Below, piece by piece: positions 1 to 8,744 of a stretch of DNA of 64,000 bases. The translations under genes were made by a program, and so were the position numbers. Numbering within the stretch: the first letter of the stretch is position 1; each line of letters begins with the position of its first letter. Below the pieces are notes generated by a model. That model saw only the letters and a list, made by a program, of their open reading frames with translations. It was not told the origin of the DNA and searched no databases. This stretch comes from F23-B02 sp946405205 (lineage in GTDB: Bacteria > Bacillota > Clostridia > Oscillospirales > Oscillospiraceae), in NCBI GenBank assembly GCA_946405205.1, contig CAMJGL010000001.1, positions 62,001 through 126,000 on the forward strand, in the 5' to 3' direction.

Positions 1-1585
1 AGCCGGTCTTGGTCTTTTTGCCCGCGGGCAGCATAAGACGCTCGAAAAGCACCTCGCCGAGCTGCTTCGGGGAGTTGATGTTAAATTCTCCGCCTGCCTG
101 CTTATAGATCTCATCGCGCAAAGCGTCTATAGAGCCCGTCAGACTCTCGCCAAAGGCGCTGAGGGCCATCCTGTCCACCATGAAGCCGGTGTTCTGCATC
201 TCGGCAAGCACTCTGCACAGCGGAAGCTCTATTTCGTAATACAGCTTATCCATTTGAAGATCTTTGAGCTTTTCTTCGGTGACGGGCTTGAGCCTGTATA
301 TCGCCTCGGCGCCGCTAAGCTCTGAGCCGCAATAGCGCATGGACACACGATGCAGATCATAATCGCTCTCGGTAGCGTCAAGCAGGTACGCTGCCAGCGC
401 GGTATCGTATACAAATCCGTCAAGCGGCAGTCCCTCGGCCAAAAGCCGCGACATCAGCTCCTTGACATTGTGGGAGACCTTATTCACCCCATCGGAAAAC
501 ACGAGCTTCAGCAGCTTATCGTAGTCATCTCCCAAGGCGCTCCAATGGGCGGTATAAACGGTCTTACCGTCGCATATCTCAAGGCTGTCAAGGTTTTCTC
601 CGGCAGTTACCGCAATAAGCTCCGCCGCCTTGACAGCGGCGCACAGCTCATCGTAGGTCGGAGCGTCGGAGATATGCATATGGGCGGTCTCCGCGGACCC
701 GTCAGCCTCCTGCGAAGCTAATATCCCCCATTTTTCAATGAATTTATTAAAGCCCAGCTTCTTGAAAAGCCCGTAAAGGCCGCTCTTGTAGTTTTCATTC
801 CAAAGCGCGTCAGACGGCTCAAATTTGATCGGCACGGCCGTGCAAATGGTTGCAAGCTCATAGGAAAGCTCCGCGCTCTCCCTGCCCTCACGGAGCTTTT
901 TGCGCACGCCTTCCTTGATATCAAGCTCGTCGAGCTTCTCATATATGTTTTGCAGGGTTGTATACCTCTGCACAAGATCCATTGCGGTCTTTTCGCCGAC
1001 GCCCGCGACTCCGGGGATATTATCCGAGCTATCGCCCATGAGCGCCTTGAGATCAACAATGTGGACAGGTTCGAAGCCGTATTCCTCGCGGAAAAGCTCC
1101 GGCGTGTACTCCTGCGTCTCGGTCTGACCCATGCGGCTTTTGACATGGCAGACGTGGGTGGTGTCGCTTATGAGCTGGAAGCTGTCCTTATCGCCGGTCA
1201 CTATGCGGCAGTCCCAGCCGGAGGCCTCGCAGCGCTTTCCGACGGTGCCGAGCAGGTCGTCCGCCTCGTAGCCTTCGAGCTCAAGGCGCAGTATGCCCAT
1301 CTCGTCAAGTACTTCCTTGAGAATGGGTATCTGAACGGCCAGCTCCTCGGGCATACCCTTGCGCTGTGCCTTATAGCCGTCGTAGCGTTTGTGCCTGAAT
1401 GTTGGCGCTTTGAGGTCAAAGGCCACACACAGGCTGTCGGGCTTTTCGGAGTCAATGAGCTTTCTCAGTATCGCAAGGAAGCCGTAGACGCCGTTTGTGG
1501 GCGTTCCGTCGGGAGCGCTGAGCTGGCGGATCCCGTAAAAGGCTCTGTTTACTATGCTGTTGCCGTCTAAAATTACGAGTTTCAT
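1..1585 (-). CDS. polA: DNA polymerase I, N-terminal 528 codons (partial, runs off left edge)
   Basis: Family A DNA polymerase for Okazaki-fragment maturation and repair synthesis. The reading frame opens MKLVILDGNSIVNRAFYGIR, the classic start of the 5'-3' exonuclease domain (roughly residues 1-290), with GDKDSFQL and GDSSDNIPG motifs. The middle domain (about 300-460) lacks the D-x-E pair of a working 3'-5' proofreading site: the expected position reads IAVTAGENLDSLEI. The polymerase domain begins near residue 460 and still shows the NINSPKQLGEVLFERL helix before the window ends. The ATG at 1585 overlaps the uvrB stop (ATGA, 4 bp), so translation is probably coupled to uvrB. The C-terminal polymerase domain lies outside the window. 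Confidence 0.95.
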   Translation of the reverse strand, partial: MKLVILDGNSIVNRAFYGIRQLSAPDGTPTNGVYGFLAILRKLIDSEKPDSLCVAFDLKAPTFRHKRYDGYKAQRKGMPEELAVQIPILKEVLDEMGILRLELEGYEADDLLGTVGKRCEASGWDCRIVTGDKDSFQLISDTTHVCHVKSRMGQTETQEYTPELFREEYGFEPVHIVDLKALMGDSSDNIPGVAGVGEKTAMDLVQRYTTLQNIYEKLDELDIKEGVRKKLREGRESAELSYELATICTAVPIKFEPSDALWNENYKSGLYGLFKKLGFNKFIEKWGILASQEADGSAETAHMHISDAPTYDELCAAVKAAELIAVTAGENLDSLEICDGKTVYTAHWSALGDDYDKLLKLVFSDGVNKVSHNVKELMSRLLAEGLPLDGFVYDTALAAYLLDATESDYDLHRVSMRYCGSELSGAEAIYRLKPVTEEKLKDLQMDKLYYEIELPLCRVLAEMQNTGFMVDRMALSAFGESLTGSIDALRDEIYKQAGGEFNINSPKQLGEVLFERLMLPAGKKTKTG

Positions 1586-3555
1586 TTCTTTTCCTCACCG
1601 CGCAATCTGACTATCTCGTCGCGGAGCTGGGCTGCCAGCTCAAACTCCAGCATTTTTGCGGCGGCCTTCATCTCTTTTTCAAGCTTTTCTATGAGCTCTT
1701 TACGCTCGCTTCGGGTCATTTTCACGCCGTCGGCGCGCTTGAGCGTACGCTCGCTCTCGCTCGATATCTCGATAAGCTCGCGCACTCCCTTGATTATCGT
1801 TTTCGGCACGATGCCGTTTGCCTCGTTATACGCCGCCTGCTTTGCGCGGCGGCGCTCGGTCTCGTCAATAGCCAGCCGCATCGAGCGCGTAACGGTGTCC
1901 GCGTACATGATGACCAGTCCCTCGGCGTTGCGGGCCGCTCTGCCTATAGTCTGGATAAGGCTCGTCTCACTGCGCAGGAAGCCCTCCTTGTCCGCATCGA
2001 GTATGGCAACGAGGCTCACCTCCGGCAGATCAAGACCCTCGCGCAGAAGGTTTATGCCCACGAGCACGTCAAAATCGCCCAGACGCAGGCCGCGTATTAT
2101 CTCCATACGCTCGATAGCGCCTATATCATGGTGCATATAGCGGCATTTTATTCCCGCGTTGCCGAGATACTCGGTGAGATCCTCCGCCATTTTTTTGGTG
2201 AGCGTAGTTACCAGCGTGCGCTGGTTTTTCTCAACGCGGTGGTTTATCTCGCTTATTATATCGTCTATCTGCCCCTCGATGGGTCGGACGGATATCTCCG
2301 GATCGAGAAGTCCTGTCGGTCTTATTATCTGCTCGGCGATCTGTCCCGCCCTCTCGCGCTCAAAGTCCCCGGGCGTTGCGGAAACATACACCGCCTGATT
2401 TATTCTCTCCTGAAATTCCTCAAACTTCAGGGGTCTGTTATCATACGCCGAGGGCAGGCGGAAGCCGTACTCGACAAGCGACTCCTTGCGGGCGCGGTCG
2501 CCGCGGTACATTGCTCTCACCTGAGGCAGGGTAACGTGGCTCTCATCCACGAACAGCAGGAAGTCCTTCGGGAAATAGTCGAGCAGCGTCATGGGTGCGC
2601 TGCCAACGGCACGGCCAGAGATTATGCGGGAGTAGTTTTCTATGCCTGAGCAATAGCCAAGCTCCTGCATCATCTCAATATCGTAATTCGTGCGCTGGGA
2701 TATGCGCTGCGCCTCAAGCAGCTTTCCGTTTTCCTCAAAGTATTTGACTCTATCCTCGCACTCTGCGCGGATATCCGCGATAGCCCGCGACATTTTTTCC
2801 TTGCTGACGACATAATGGCTTGCAGGGTAAATGGCGGCGTGGTTCAGATAGCGCAGCACCGCGCCGGTCACGACGTTTATCTCGCTTATCCTGTCGACCT
2901 CATCGCCGAAAAATTCCACCCTTATGGCCTTGTCGTTGGAATATGCGGGGAATATCTCAATGGTATCGCCGCGAACGCGGAACATATTTCGCTCAAAGGC
3001 TATATCGTTGCGCTCATAGCGTATCTCAATGAGCTTGCGTAGAAGCTCGTCAAAGCTGCGAATCTGCCCGGGTCTGAGCGATATCACCATACTCTTATAG
3101 TCGATGGGGTCGCCGAGGCCGTAGATGCATGACACCGAGGCGACCACTATGACGTCTCTGCGTTCAAAAAGGCTCGACGTCGCACTGTGGCGCAGGCGCT
3201 CTATCTCGTCATTTATCGAGCTGTCCTTCTCAATGAAGGTATCCGTGTGCGGGATGTATGCCTCCGGCTGATAGTAATCGTAATACGACACAAAATACTC
3301 GACGGCGTTTTCCGGGAAAAACTCCCTGAACTCCGCGCAAAGCTGCGCTGCAAGCGTTTTGTTATGGGCAAGCACGAGCGTGGGGCGGTTGAGCTTTTCG
3401 ATGACGCTTGCCATCGTAAATGTCTTGCCCGAGCCGGTGACGCCCAGCAAAACCTGCTCATCGATGCCGTTTTCTATGCCGCGCACCAGCTGCTCAATGG
3501 CCTCCGGCTGGTCGCCCATGGGGGCATAGGGTGATACCAATTTGAACTTGTCCAT
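1582..3555 (-). CDS. uvrB: Excinuclease ABC subunit B
   Basis: Damage-verifying helicase-like subunit of the UvrABC nucleotide-excision repair complex, here 657 residues, normal for the family. Walker A is GVTGSGKT at residues 38-45. The beta-hairpin region shows YYDYYQPEAYIP, followed by FVDESHVTLPQ (DEAD-like motif II) and the helicase motif VI stretch QTIGRAARN. The last 40 residues form the UVR domain that binds UvrC. An AGGAGG ribosome binding site lies 8 nt before the ATG. polA overlaps its stop codon, giving a two-gene repair operon. UvrB followed directly by PolI fits the excision-resynthesis sequence of the pathway. Confidence 0.98.
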   Translation of the reverse strand: MDKFKLVSPYAPMGDQPEAIEQLVRGIENGIDEQVLLGVTGSGKTFTMASVIEKLNRPTLVLAHNKTLAAQLCAEFREFFPENAVEYFVSYYDYYQPEAYIPHTDTFIEKDSSINDEIERLRHSATSSLFERRDVIVVASVSCIYGLGDPIDYKSMVISLRPGQIRSFDELLRKLIEIRYERNDIAFERNMFRVRGDTIEIFPAYSNDKAIRVEFFGDEVDRISEINVVTGAVLRYLNHAAIYPASHYVVSKEKMSRAIADIRAECEDRVKYFEENGKLLEAQRISQRTNYDIEMMQELGYCSGIENYSRIISGRAVGSAPMTLLDYFPKDFLLFVDESHVTLPQVRAMYRGDRARKESLVEYGFRLPSAYDNRPLKFEEFQERINQAVYVSATPGDFERERAGQIAEQIIRPTGLLDPEISVRPIEGQIDDIISEINHRVEKNQRTLVTTLTKKMAEDLTEYLGNAGIKCRYMHHDIGAIERMEIIRGLRLGDFDVLVGINLLREGLDLPEVSLVAILDADKEGFLRSETSLIQTIGRAARNAEGLVIMYADTVTRSMRLAIDETERRRAKQAAYNEANGIVPKTIIKGVRELIEISSESERTLKRADGVKMTRSERKELIEKLEKEMKAAAKMLEFELAAQLRDEIVRLRGEEKK

Positions 3556-3585
3556 GCCGAAAGCCTCCTTTATACTAACCGTTGT

Positions 3586-3614
3586 ATCATATCACAGAAA
3601 AATAAAAATCACAA
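3586..3614 (-). promoter_or_regulatory. Putative sigma-A promoter for uvrB-polA
   Basis: Minus-strand TTGTGA (3609-3614), 17-nt spacer, TATGAT (3586-3591), about 30 nt before the uvrB start. The -35 box lies inside one arm of the terminator hairpin of the upstream surface-protein gene. Confidence 0.5.
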
Positions 3615-3637
3615 GGCAGTTTGTACTGCCTTGTGAT
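3602..3637 (-). terminator. Intrinsic terminator of the VWA/SLH surface-protein gene
   Basis: A perfect 12-bp stem (ATCACAAGGCAG, 3608-3619, with 3626-3637) and 6-nt loop. On the minus strand it is followed by a T-rich run (TTTTTATTTTT), 19 bp past the stop codon of the surface-protein gene. Confidence 0.85.
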
Positions 3638-3655
3638 CTTTTGCTTGCTTAAATA

Positions 3656-6600
3656 TCAGAATTCGTATACCGTCCAGTCGATATCCTCAAGCTTTACAGT
3701 CCACTTTTCATTGGGGCTGTTGTCTATGCGCTGGCACTCGTGGAAGTTGGTTGCCTCCTGAATATCGAAGTAGAAGGTGTAGCCGGTGTCCATGTTGTCG
3801 CTCCACACATTCATGTCGGGCAGAAGGTCCTCGACATTTTCCACATGGCGGTCAAGAACTCTGTTGATCATTGCCATGGTGGCGGCTCTGGTGATCTTCT
3901 CGTTGGGACGGAAGGTGCCGTCGGCATAGCCGTTGATCCAGCCGTTGCCTGCTGCAAGCTCAATGGATTTCTGCGCCCAGTGTCCTTCGATATCCGTGAA
4001 GCTCACTGTGCCCTCGGAGAGGTTTGCAAAGCGGGCTATGATAGCTGCCATCTGTGCGCGGGTAACGGGCTCATTGGGTCTGAAGTTGCTGTCCTCAAAG
4101 CCCTTGAGAATACCTGCGTTGGTCAGGGTGGAGATCGCCGGGCATGCCCAATAGGTATCGGGAATATCCTTGAAGTCGTTGGTCTCCTTCCAGTAATACT
4201 CGCGGCTTTCATCGGTGAGCAGTCTGAAGAAGATTGTGGCGACCTCGGCGCGGGTTATGTTGTTGTTCGGGCGGATGGTGCCGTCCTTATAGCCCATGAT
4301 GTAGTTGAAGTGTACGTCCTTTTCGAGCTTGGGAACGCCTTCGAGAACACCGTTGACATAGGTGATGTCGTAATCGCCGGTAACGTCTTCGCCGTCAGCG
4401 TTCTTGATAACAGCGTCGGAAGGAACATTGTCGCTCTTTCCGGGACCGTCCTGCTGGCCGGTGATCTTGACGGATTCTATCTTGTCGCCGTCAACGAGCG
4501 GAGTATTGGTGTACTCATTGCACATTACGACGCCGTCAACATAGGGCTGTGAGCTGGAGCCAGCGGTGATGGTGAGCGGGGCCGGGGTGATGGTGAGGGT
4601 ACCGCTTAGCTTAGTTACGGTCTTGTAGCCGTCCTCGTTCTCAACAGCAAGTCTTACTATCTCGTTATTGCCCTCAGCGGTATCGGAAACGTGCTTAACG
4701 GTCTTTGTAATGACCGCGGTAACGGTGTCGCCCGTGGAGAGCGTCGCGCTCTCGCCGGCCTTGACCTCATATTTCTCTTCACCGAAGGTCACGGTGTAAC
4801 CGCCGTCTGCGTGATCCTGGCCGTCGTATACCCAGCTGTTGCTGTTGGCAACGACCTTGAGCTCGGTCTCGTTGGGAGTGATCTCGATCCAGCCGTCAAC
4901 GATGTTGAATGCGACTTTGCTGAAGTTGTCGTTTGTGTTCGTAAACTGCTCGGCCTTGAGTCCCATCATCGTCTTGCCGACGTCGGTGCGGGCCGCAGCG
5001 GCGACGCCGCTGAAGTCGAAGTCGTCCTCAGTGTACAGGTCGCTGTTGATGCTGACGGTGTAGCCCTCGACCTTCTGCTCGAAGCCGTTGTAGGCCTTGG
5101 TATCGGTATTGCCGGTGATGGTAACTATGACAGTGTCAAGCGGTGTGATGGTCAGACCGCCGTCGACTATCTTAAATTCAACATCCTTGAAGTTGGGGTT
5201 GGTGTTCGTAAAGTCCGCGGGCTTGAGCTCCATCGGGTAGTAGTCGACTTTCAGGCCTGCCGCCGTCGCATTGCCATTGAAGGCGAAATCGCTTTCCTTA
5301 TAAAGCTCACTGCTGGAAGCAACGTCATAGCCGGTTACGGTCTGCGTCGTTCCGGTGTAGGGAACGGTCTTGCTGTGCTCGGTTATCGTAACCACAACGC
5401 CGGTGAGCGGGGTCACGCTGAGCTTGCCGGTCACGGTATCGATGTTGTAGTTGGAAGCCTTGGTATTCGCGTTGAGAGTATAGGTAAATTCGTTGTCCAC
5501 GCTGCCGACCTCGGTGATAGTGCCGGTCACATTGTAGGACGCGCCCTCGCCCTCAACGAAGCCGTCGCCGGTAACGGTAACTGTATCGTTGGTGAGCGGA
5601 GTGTTGTCGTATACCTTGCTGTCGGTCGCAGAGGTCAGGGTAACGTCACGCTTTGCAATGGTAAGCGAGCCGTCGTTCACGACAAACTCAACATTGGTGA
5701 AGTTTTTGCTGTTGTTTGTAAACTGCTCTGCCGCAAGACCCATGTTGTAGGTGCCGGCGTCGGTGCCGCTTGCGGAGGCGTTTCCGCTGAAGCTAAAGTC
5801 GTTCTCGGTGTACAGAGGATTGCTGATGGAAACGTCATAGCCGGTGACGGTCTGCTCGCTGCCGTTATACTTCTCGCCTCCGGTGTTGCCGGTGACGGTG
5901 ACGGTGACCTTATCGGTAACGGGGGTCACGCTGAGCTTGCCGTTCACGGTATCTATGTTGTAGTTGGCTGCCTTGGTATTCGCGTTGAGAGTATAGGTAA
6001 ATTCGTTGTCCACGCTGCCGACCTCGGTGATAGTGCCGGTCACATTGTAGGACGCGCCCTCGCCCTCAACGAAGCCGTCGCCGGTAACGGTAACTGTATC
6101 GTTGGTGAGCGGAGTGTTGTCGTATACCTTGCTGTCGGTCGCAGAGGTCAGGGTAACGTCACGCTTTGCAATGGTAAGCGAGCCGTCGTTCACGACAAAC
6201 TCAACATTGGTGAAGTTTTTGCTGTTGTTTGTAAACTGCTCTGCCGCAAGACCCATGTTGTAGGTGCCGGCGTCGGTGCCGCTTGCGGAGGCGTTTCCGC
6301 TGAAGCTAAAGTCGTTCTCGGTGTACAGAGGATTGCTGATGGAAACGTCATAGCCGGTGACGGACTGCTCGCTGCCGTTATAGGTCTTGGTGGCGGTATT
6401 ACCGGTGATGGTAACAGTCACCTTGCCTATCGGGTTTATAACGAGCTTGCCGTTGTTGGCGGCGGTCACGATATACTTCTCACTCACATCGACGGTGCCG
6501 ATGGTGCCCCGAGCAAATTCTGCCGGGTATTCACCCGCCTCAGTGCCTTTCGCACCGACAGTGATACCGGAGAAGTCAGCGCCTACGGGCGCGCCGGTGA

Positions 6601-8455
6601 AGCCGGAAACGGAATGCTCCTTACTGTCGTAGGTCACGGTATCGCTGTTTGCGGTGAGCTCTGCGTTTTTATAATAGTAGAAGTTGATGACATTCGCACC
6701 CGTGCCTATGGTCAGGTTACTGGTCTGATAGGGCACATCGGTGTATCCGTCAACAGCTATCGGAGTCTCGCTGGTTATGGTATCGCCGAAGGTCTGACCG
6801 CTTACAACCTTGGAATCGGCAACCTTATCCGTCGTGCCGTTCCAATAGTAGTTGACGGTGTAGCTCAGGTCGGAGCGCGGCGACCACGAGCCGGTCAGTG
6901 TGACGTCCTTTCCGGGCATCTTGAAGGAGCCGTCGGAGACGGTAGCGTCATTTGTGCTCCAGCCGCTGAAGGTATAGCCGTCAAGCGTCGGAGCGGCAGC
7001 AACACTAACCGTGGAGTTTTGCTTGTGAGAAGCGGATGCAGGCACAGCAGGCGCACCGGCAGGCACTTCGCCCGTATAGGCATAGCTCACGTTATAGCTG
7101 GGAATAACGCCCTTGACGCCGGGGATTTCAAAGTTAAGCGTCTTCTCGATGCCGTTTTCATCTGTGTAGGTGAGATAGGTCTCGCCGTTTGTGGGATAGT
7201 ACTGTCCTTCCACAAAGCCCTCGGCGGTGGTGTCGAGCTTTACTGTGTAGCTTACAGAGTATGTATATGTGGTGGTGGTGCCGTCGCTCGAAACAACAGG
7301 ATCACTGAGGGTCCACTCATATGCATCTTCCACGCTGACATACTGGTTGGGAGCCGTCATATCGATATACTGACCGGCAGAGTCGGTCACCTTGAGACCG
7401 GTGGTGAGACCGCTGGTGATCTCCTGAGTTATTGCCTCAAAGGCTTTGTTGAGTTCCGCGGTATTGTTGGCGTTATAGGCGTAGGTCTTATCCGCGCTTG
7501 CAGGAGTTGCTATGGAGTCGCGGAGGAAAGCTCCGACCGTGGGGCCGTTGCTGCTGTGTGTATCGCTCGGGCCAAATAATCCCCACGCATGAACACTGCC
7601 TTTTTCCCAGCACAGCTCGTTTGCTACGCCAAAGCAGACTGTGTATACATCTGCAAGCGCTCTGGCCGCTGCCGCGCTTGCGGCAGTCGCATTGTTGGTA
7701 TCCGGACAGCCGTAGCTGCCATGCGCCTCTATGCCGTTTCCATAGAATGTAGGCTGGCCGTCAGTGAGGGCTATTACATTCTTTGAAGTCACGCCTTTAA
7801 CAGCGTCGGAGCCAAGAAGTGCAGCAGCCGATTTCAGTCCGGCATCAAGATTTGTGCCGCCATTGGCTTTCAGCCCGTTGATAACATTTTTTGCCGCAGT
7901 CAAGCCGCTGCTTGTCGAAACATCCGTCCACTCGCATACGATGCTGGAATTTGTTGCGAATTTTACGATGGCAACATATCTGCCGTTTCCGCTCTCGCTG
8001 GCAGTACCGCTGTAGCTGTCAAGAAAGCTGTTGGCGGCAGCCTTGGCCGATGTAAGGCGGCTCTGTGAGGACTTTACGTCACCCTTGTATTTGCAGCCTT
8101 TGTAATGCTCTTCATCTGCCCCGCATTCGGCGCAGAAGTCCATCGAGCCGGAAACGTCCATCACGAGTACGGTCGCCGCCGCGCCGGGAGGGACCTGAGT
8201 AGTCGTTGTAGTGGTCGTAACACTAAGGTTAATTCTGTAGGTATCTGCCTCACCTGAAACAGGTTCGGCGGTTTTGCTGATAGTAATGTTATCCGAGGTA
8301 ACAGTACCGTCAGCACTCGTGTCTTCTGCCCACACGCCGTCCGTATACTGACCGTATACAACTGCCGCGTCATCGGCAAACGCAGCTACGGGCAGCAGCG
8401 TCACTATCATGCAGATGCACATGAGCAGTGCAAGTCCCCGTTTTTTAAGATTCAT
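3656..8455 (-). CDS. Giant secreted VWA / MBG-repeat / SLH surface protein
   Basis: Secreted, cell-wall-anchored protein of 1599 residues. The start is set at the ATG at 8455 because GGAGG lies 7 nt upstream; an in-frame ATG at 8473 precedes that site. A signal peptide (NLKKRGLALLM... AFA) is followed by a von Willebrand A domain (about 95-345) with an intact MIDAS: DVSGS at D100/S102/S104, GGTN near T201 and TDG near D232. A Cys-containing insert (CAECGADEEHYKGCKYK) sits right after the MIDAS loop. Next come an InlB/Listeria-Bacteroides-type repeat (GYTFSGWS), a MucBP-like segment, then several MBG-type beta domains, two of them nearly identical. Three SLH motifs lie at about 1375-1540, and a 60-residue tail follows. 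Likely role: adhesion or ligand binding on the outside, held by SLH to wall polysaccharide. It has its own promoter and terminator. The ligand is unknown. Confidence 0.93.
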   Translation of the reverse strand: MNLKKRGLALLMCICMIVTLLPVAAFADDAAVVYGQYTDGVWAEDTSADGTVTSDNITISKTAEPVSGEADTYRINLSVTTTTTTTQVPPGAAATVLVMDVSGSMDFCAECGADEEHYKGCKYKGDVKSSQSRLTSAKAAANSFLDSYSGTASESGNGRYVAIVKFATNSSIVCEWTDVSTSSGLTAAKNVINGLKANGGTNLDAGLKSAAALLGSDAVKGVTSKNVIALTDGQPTFYGNGIEAHGSYGCPDTNNATAASAAAARALADVYTVCFGVANELCWEKGSVHAWGLFGPSDTHSSNGPTVGAFLRDSIATPASADKTYAYNANNTAELNKAFEAITQEITSGLTTGLKVTDSAGQYIDMTAPNQYVSVEDAYEWTLSDPVVSSDGTTTTYTYSVSYTVKLDTTAEGFVEGQYYPTNGETYLTYTDENGIEKTLNFEIPGVKGVIPSYNVSYAYTGEVPAGAPAVPASASHKQNSTVSVAAAPTLDGYTFSGWSTNDATVSDGSFKMPGKDVTLTGSWSPRSDLSYTVNYYWNGTTDKVADSKVVSGQTFGDTITSETPIAVDGYTDVPYQTSNLTIGTGANVINFYYYKNAELTANSDTVTYDSKEHSVSGFTGAPVGADFSGITVGAKGTEAGEYPAEFARGTIGTVDVSEKYIVTAANNGKLVINPIGKVTVTITGNTATKTYNGSEQSVTGYDVSISNPLYTENDFSFSGNASASGTDAGTYNMGLAAEQFTNNSKNFTNVEFVVNDGSLTIAKRDVTLTSATDSKVYDNTPLTNDTVTVTGDGFVEGEGASYNVTGTITEVGSVDNEFTYTLNANTKAANYNIDTVNGKLSVTPVTDKVTVTVTGNTGGEKYNGSEQTVTGYDVSISNPLYTENDFSFSGNASASGTDAGTYNMGLAAEQFTNNSKNFTNVEFVVNDGSLTIAKRDVTLTSATDSKVYDNTPLTNDTVTVTGDGFVEGEGASYNVTGTITEVGSVDNEFTYTLNANTKASNYNIDTVTGKLSVTPLTGVVVTITEHSKTVPYTGTTQTVTGYDVASSSELYKESDFAFNGNATAAGLKVDYYPMELKPADFTNTNPNFKDVEFKIVDGGLTITPLDTVIVTITGNTDTKAYNGFEQKVEGYTVSINSDLYTEDDFDFSGVAAAARTDVGKTMMGLKAEQFTNTNDNFSKVAFNIVDGWIEITPNETELKVVANSNSWVYDGQDHADGGYTVTFGEEKYEVKAGESATLSTGDTVTAVITKTVKHVSDTAEGNNEIVRLAVENEDGYKTVTKLSGTLTITPAPLTITAGSSSQPYVDGVVMCNEYTNTPLVDGDKIESVKITGQQDGPGKSDNVPSDAVIKNADGEDVTGDYDITYVNGVLEGVPKLEKDVHFNYIMGYKDGTIRPNNNITRAEVATIFFRLLTDESREYYWKETNDFKDIPDTYWACPAISTLTNAGILKGFEDSNFRPNEPVTRAQMAAIIARFANLSEGTVSFTDIEGHWAQKSIELAAGNGWINGYADGTFRPNEKITRAATMAMINRVLDRHVENVEDLLPDMNVWSDNMDTGYTFYFDIQEATNFHECQRIDNSPNEKWTVKLEDIDWTVYEF
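5411..6383. repeat. Two near-identical 460-bp direct repeats, 513-bp period
   Basis: Copies at 5411-5870 and 5924-6383 differ at only a handful of bases and encode the duplicated MBG modules of the surface protein. The unit is 171 codons, so unequal recombination would add or drop whole modules in frame. Confidence 0.9.
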
Positions 8456-8536
8456 GTTTTGTCCTCCATTCATTTAAATTACCATTCCATCTCGAATACA
8501 TGGAGCATTTATCTCTTAACATATATTCCTGCGTAA

Positions 8537-8565
8537 AGTATAGCATTTATAACTTTGAAATGGAA
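8537..8565 (-). promoter_or_regulatory. Possible promoter of the VWA/SLH protein gene
   Basis: Minus-strand TTCCAT (8560-8565), 17 nt, TATACT (8537-8542) with an extended TGC before the -10 box. It lies in the AT-rich, gene-free 8456-8744 interval, about 80 nt before the start codon. The -35 match is weak. Confidence 0.4.
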
Positions 8566-8689
8566 GATATAAATTATATTTTTTTAGATTATAATTGCAC
8601 CAAATTTTGTACAATACGCAGCGTATAGTTAAATAATTTTAAATAATTATAGTATTATTGCACTTATATGTGTGCTTTTGGCTCTTATG

Positions 8690-8721
8690 GAAATAAATCG
8701 CACCGCCGTAAAGCGGTGCGA
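8690..8721 (-). terminator. Terminator of the seven-gene signalling/surface operon
   Basis: A 9-bp perfect stem (TCGCACCGC 8698-8706 with 8713-8721), 6-nt loop, followed on the minus strand by ATTTATTT. It lies 24 bp past the stop of the SLH lipase-like gene. The T-run is short, so efficiency is uncertain. Confidence 0.65.
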
Positions 8722-8744
8722 TAAAAACATTTTTTGGCTATTGA

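Noticed and set aside
5411..6383. Possible CRISPR or intergenic repeat array
   Set aside because: The repeats are 460 bp long, in frame and encode protein modules; no short spaced repeats are present.
4691..7579. A 962-codon open frame on the plus strand
   Set aside because: It is antisense to the MBG-repeat surface protein, has no ribosome binding site and repeats itself where that gene repeats. Its length comes from biased codon use on the other strand.
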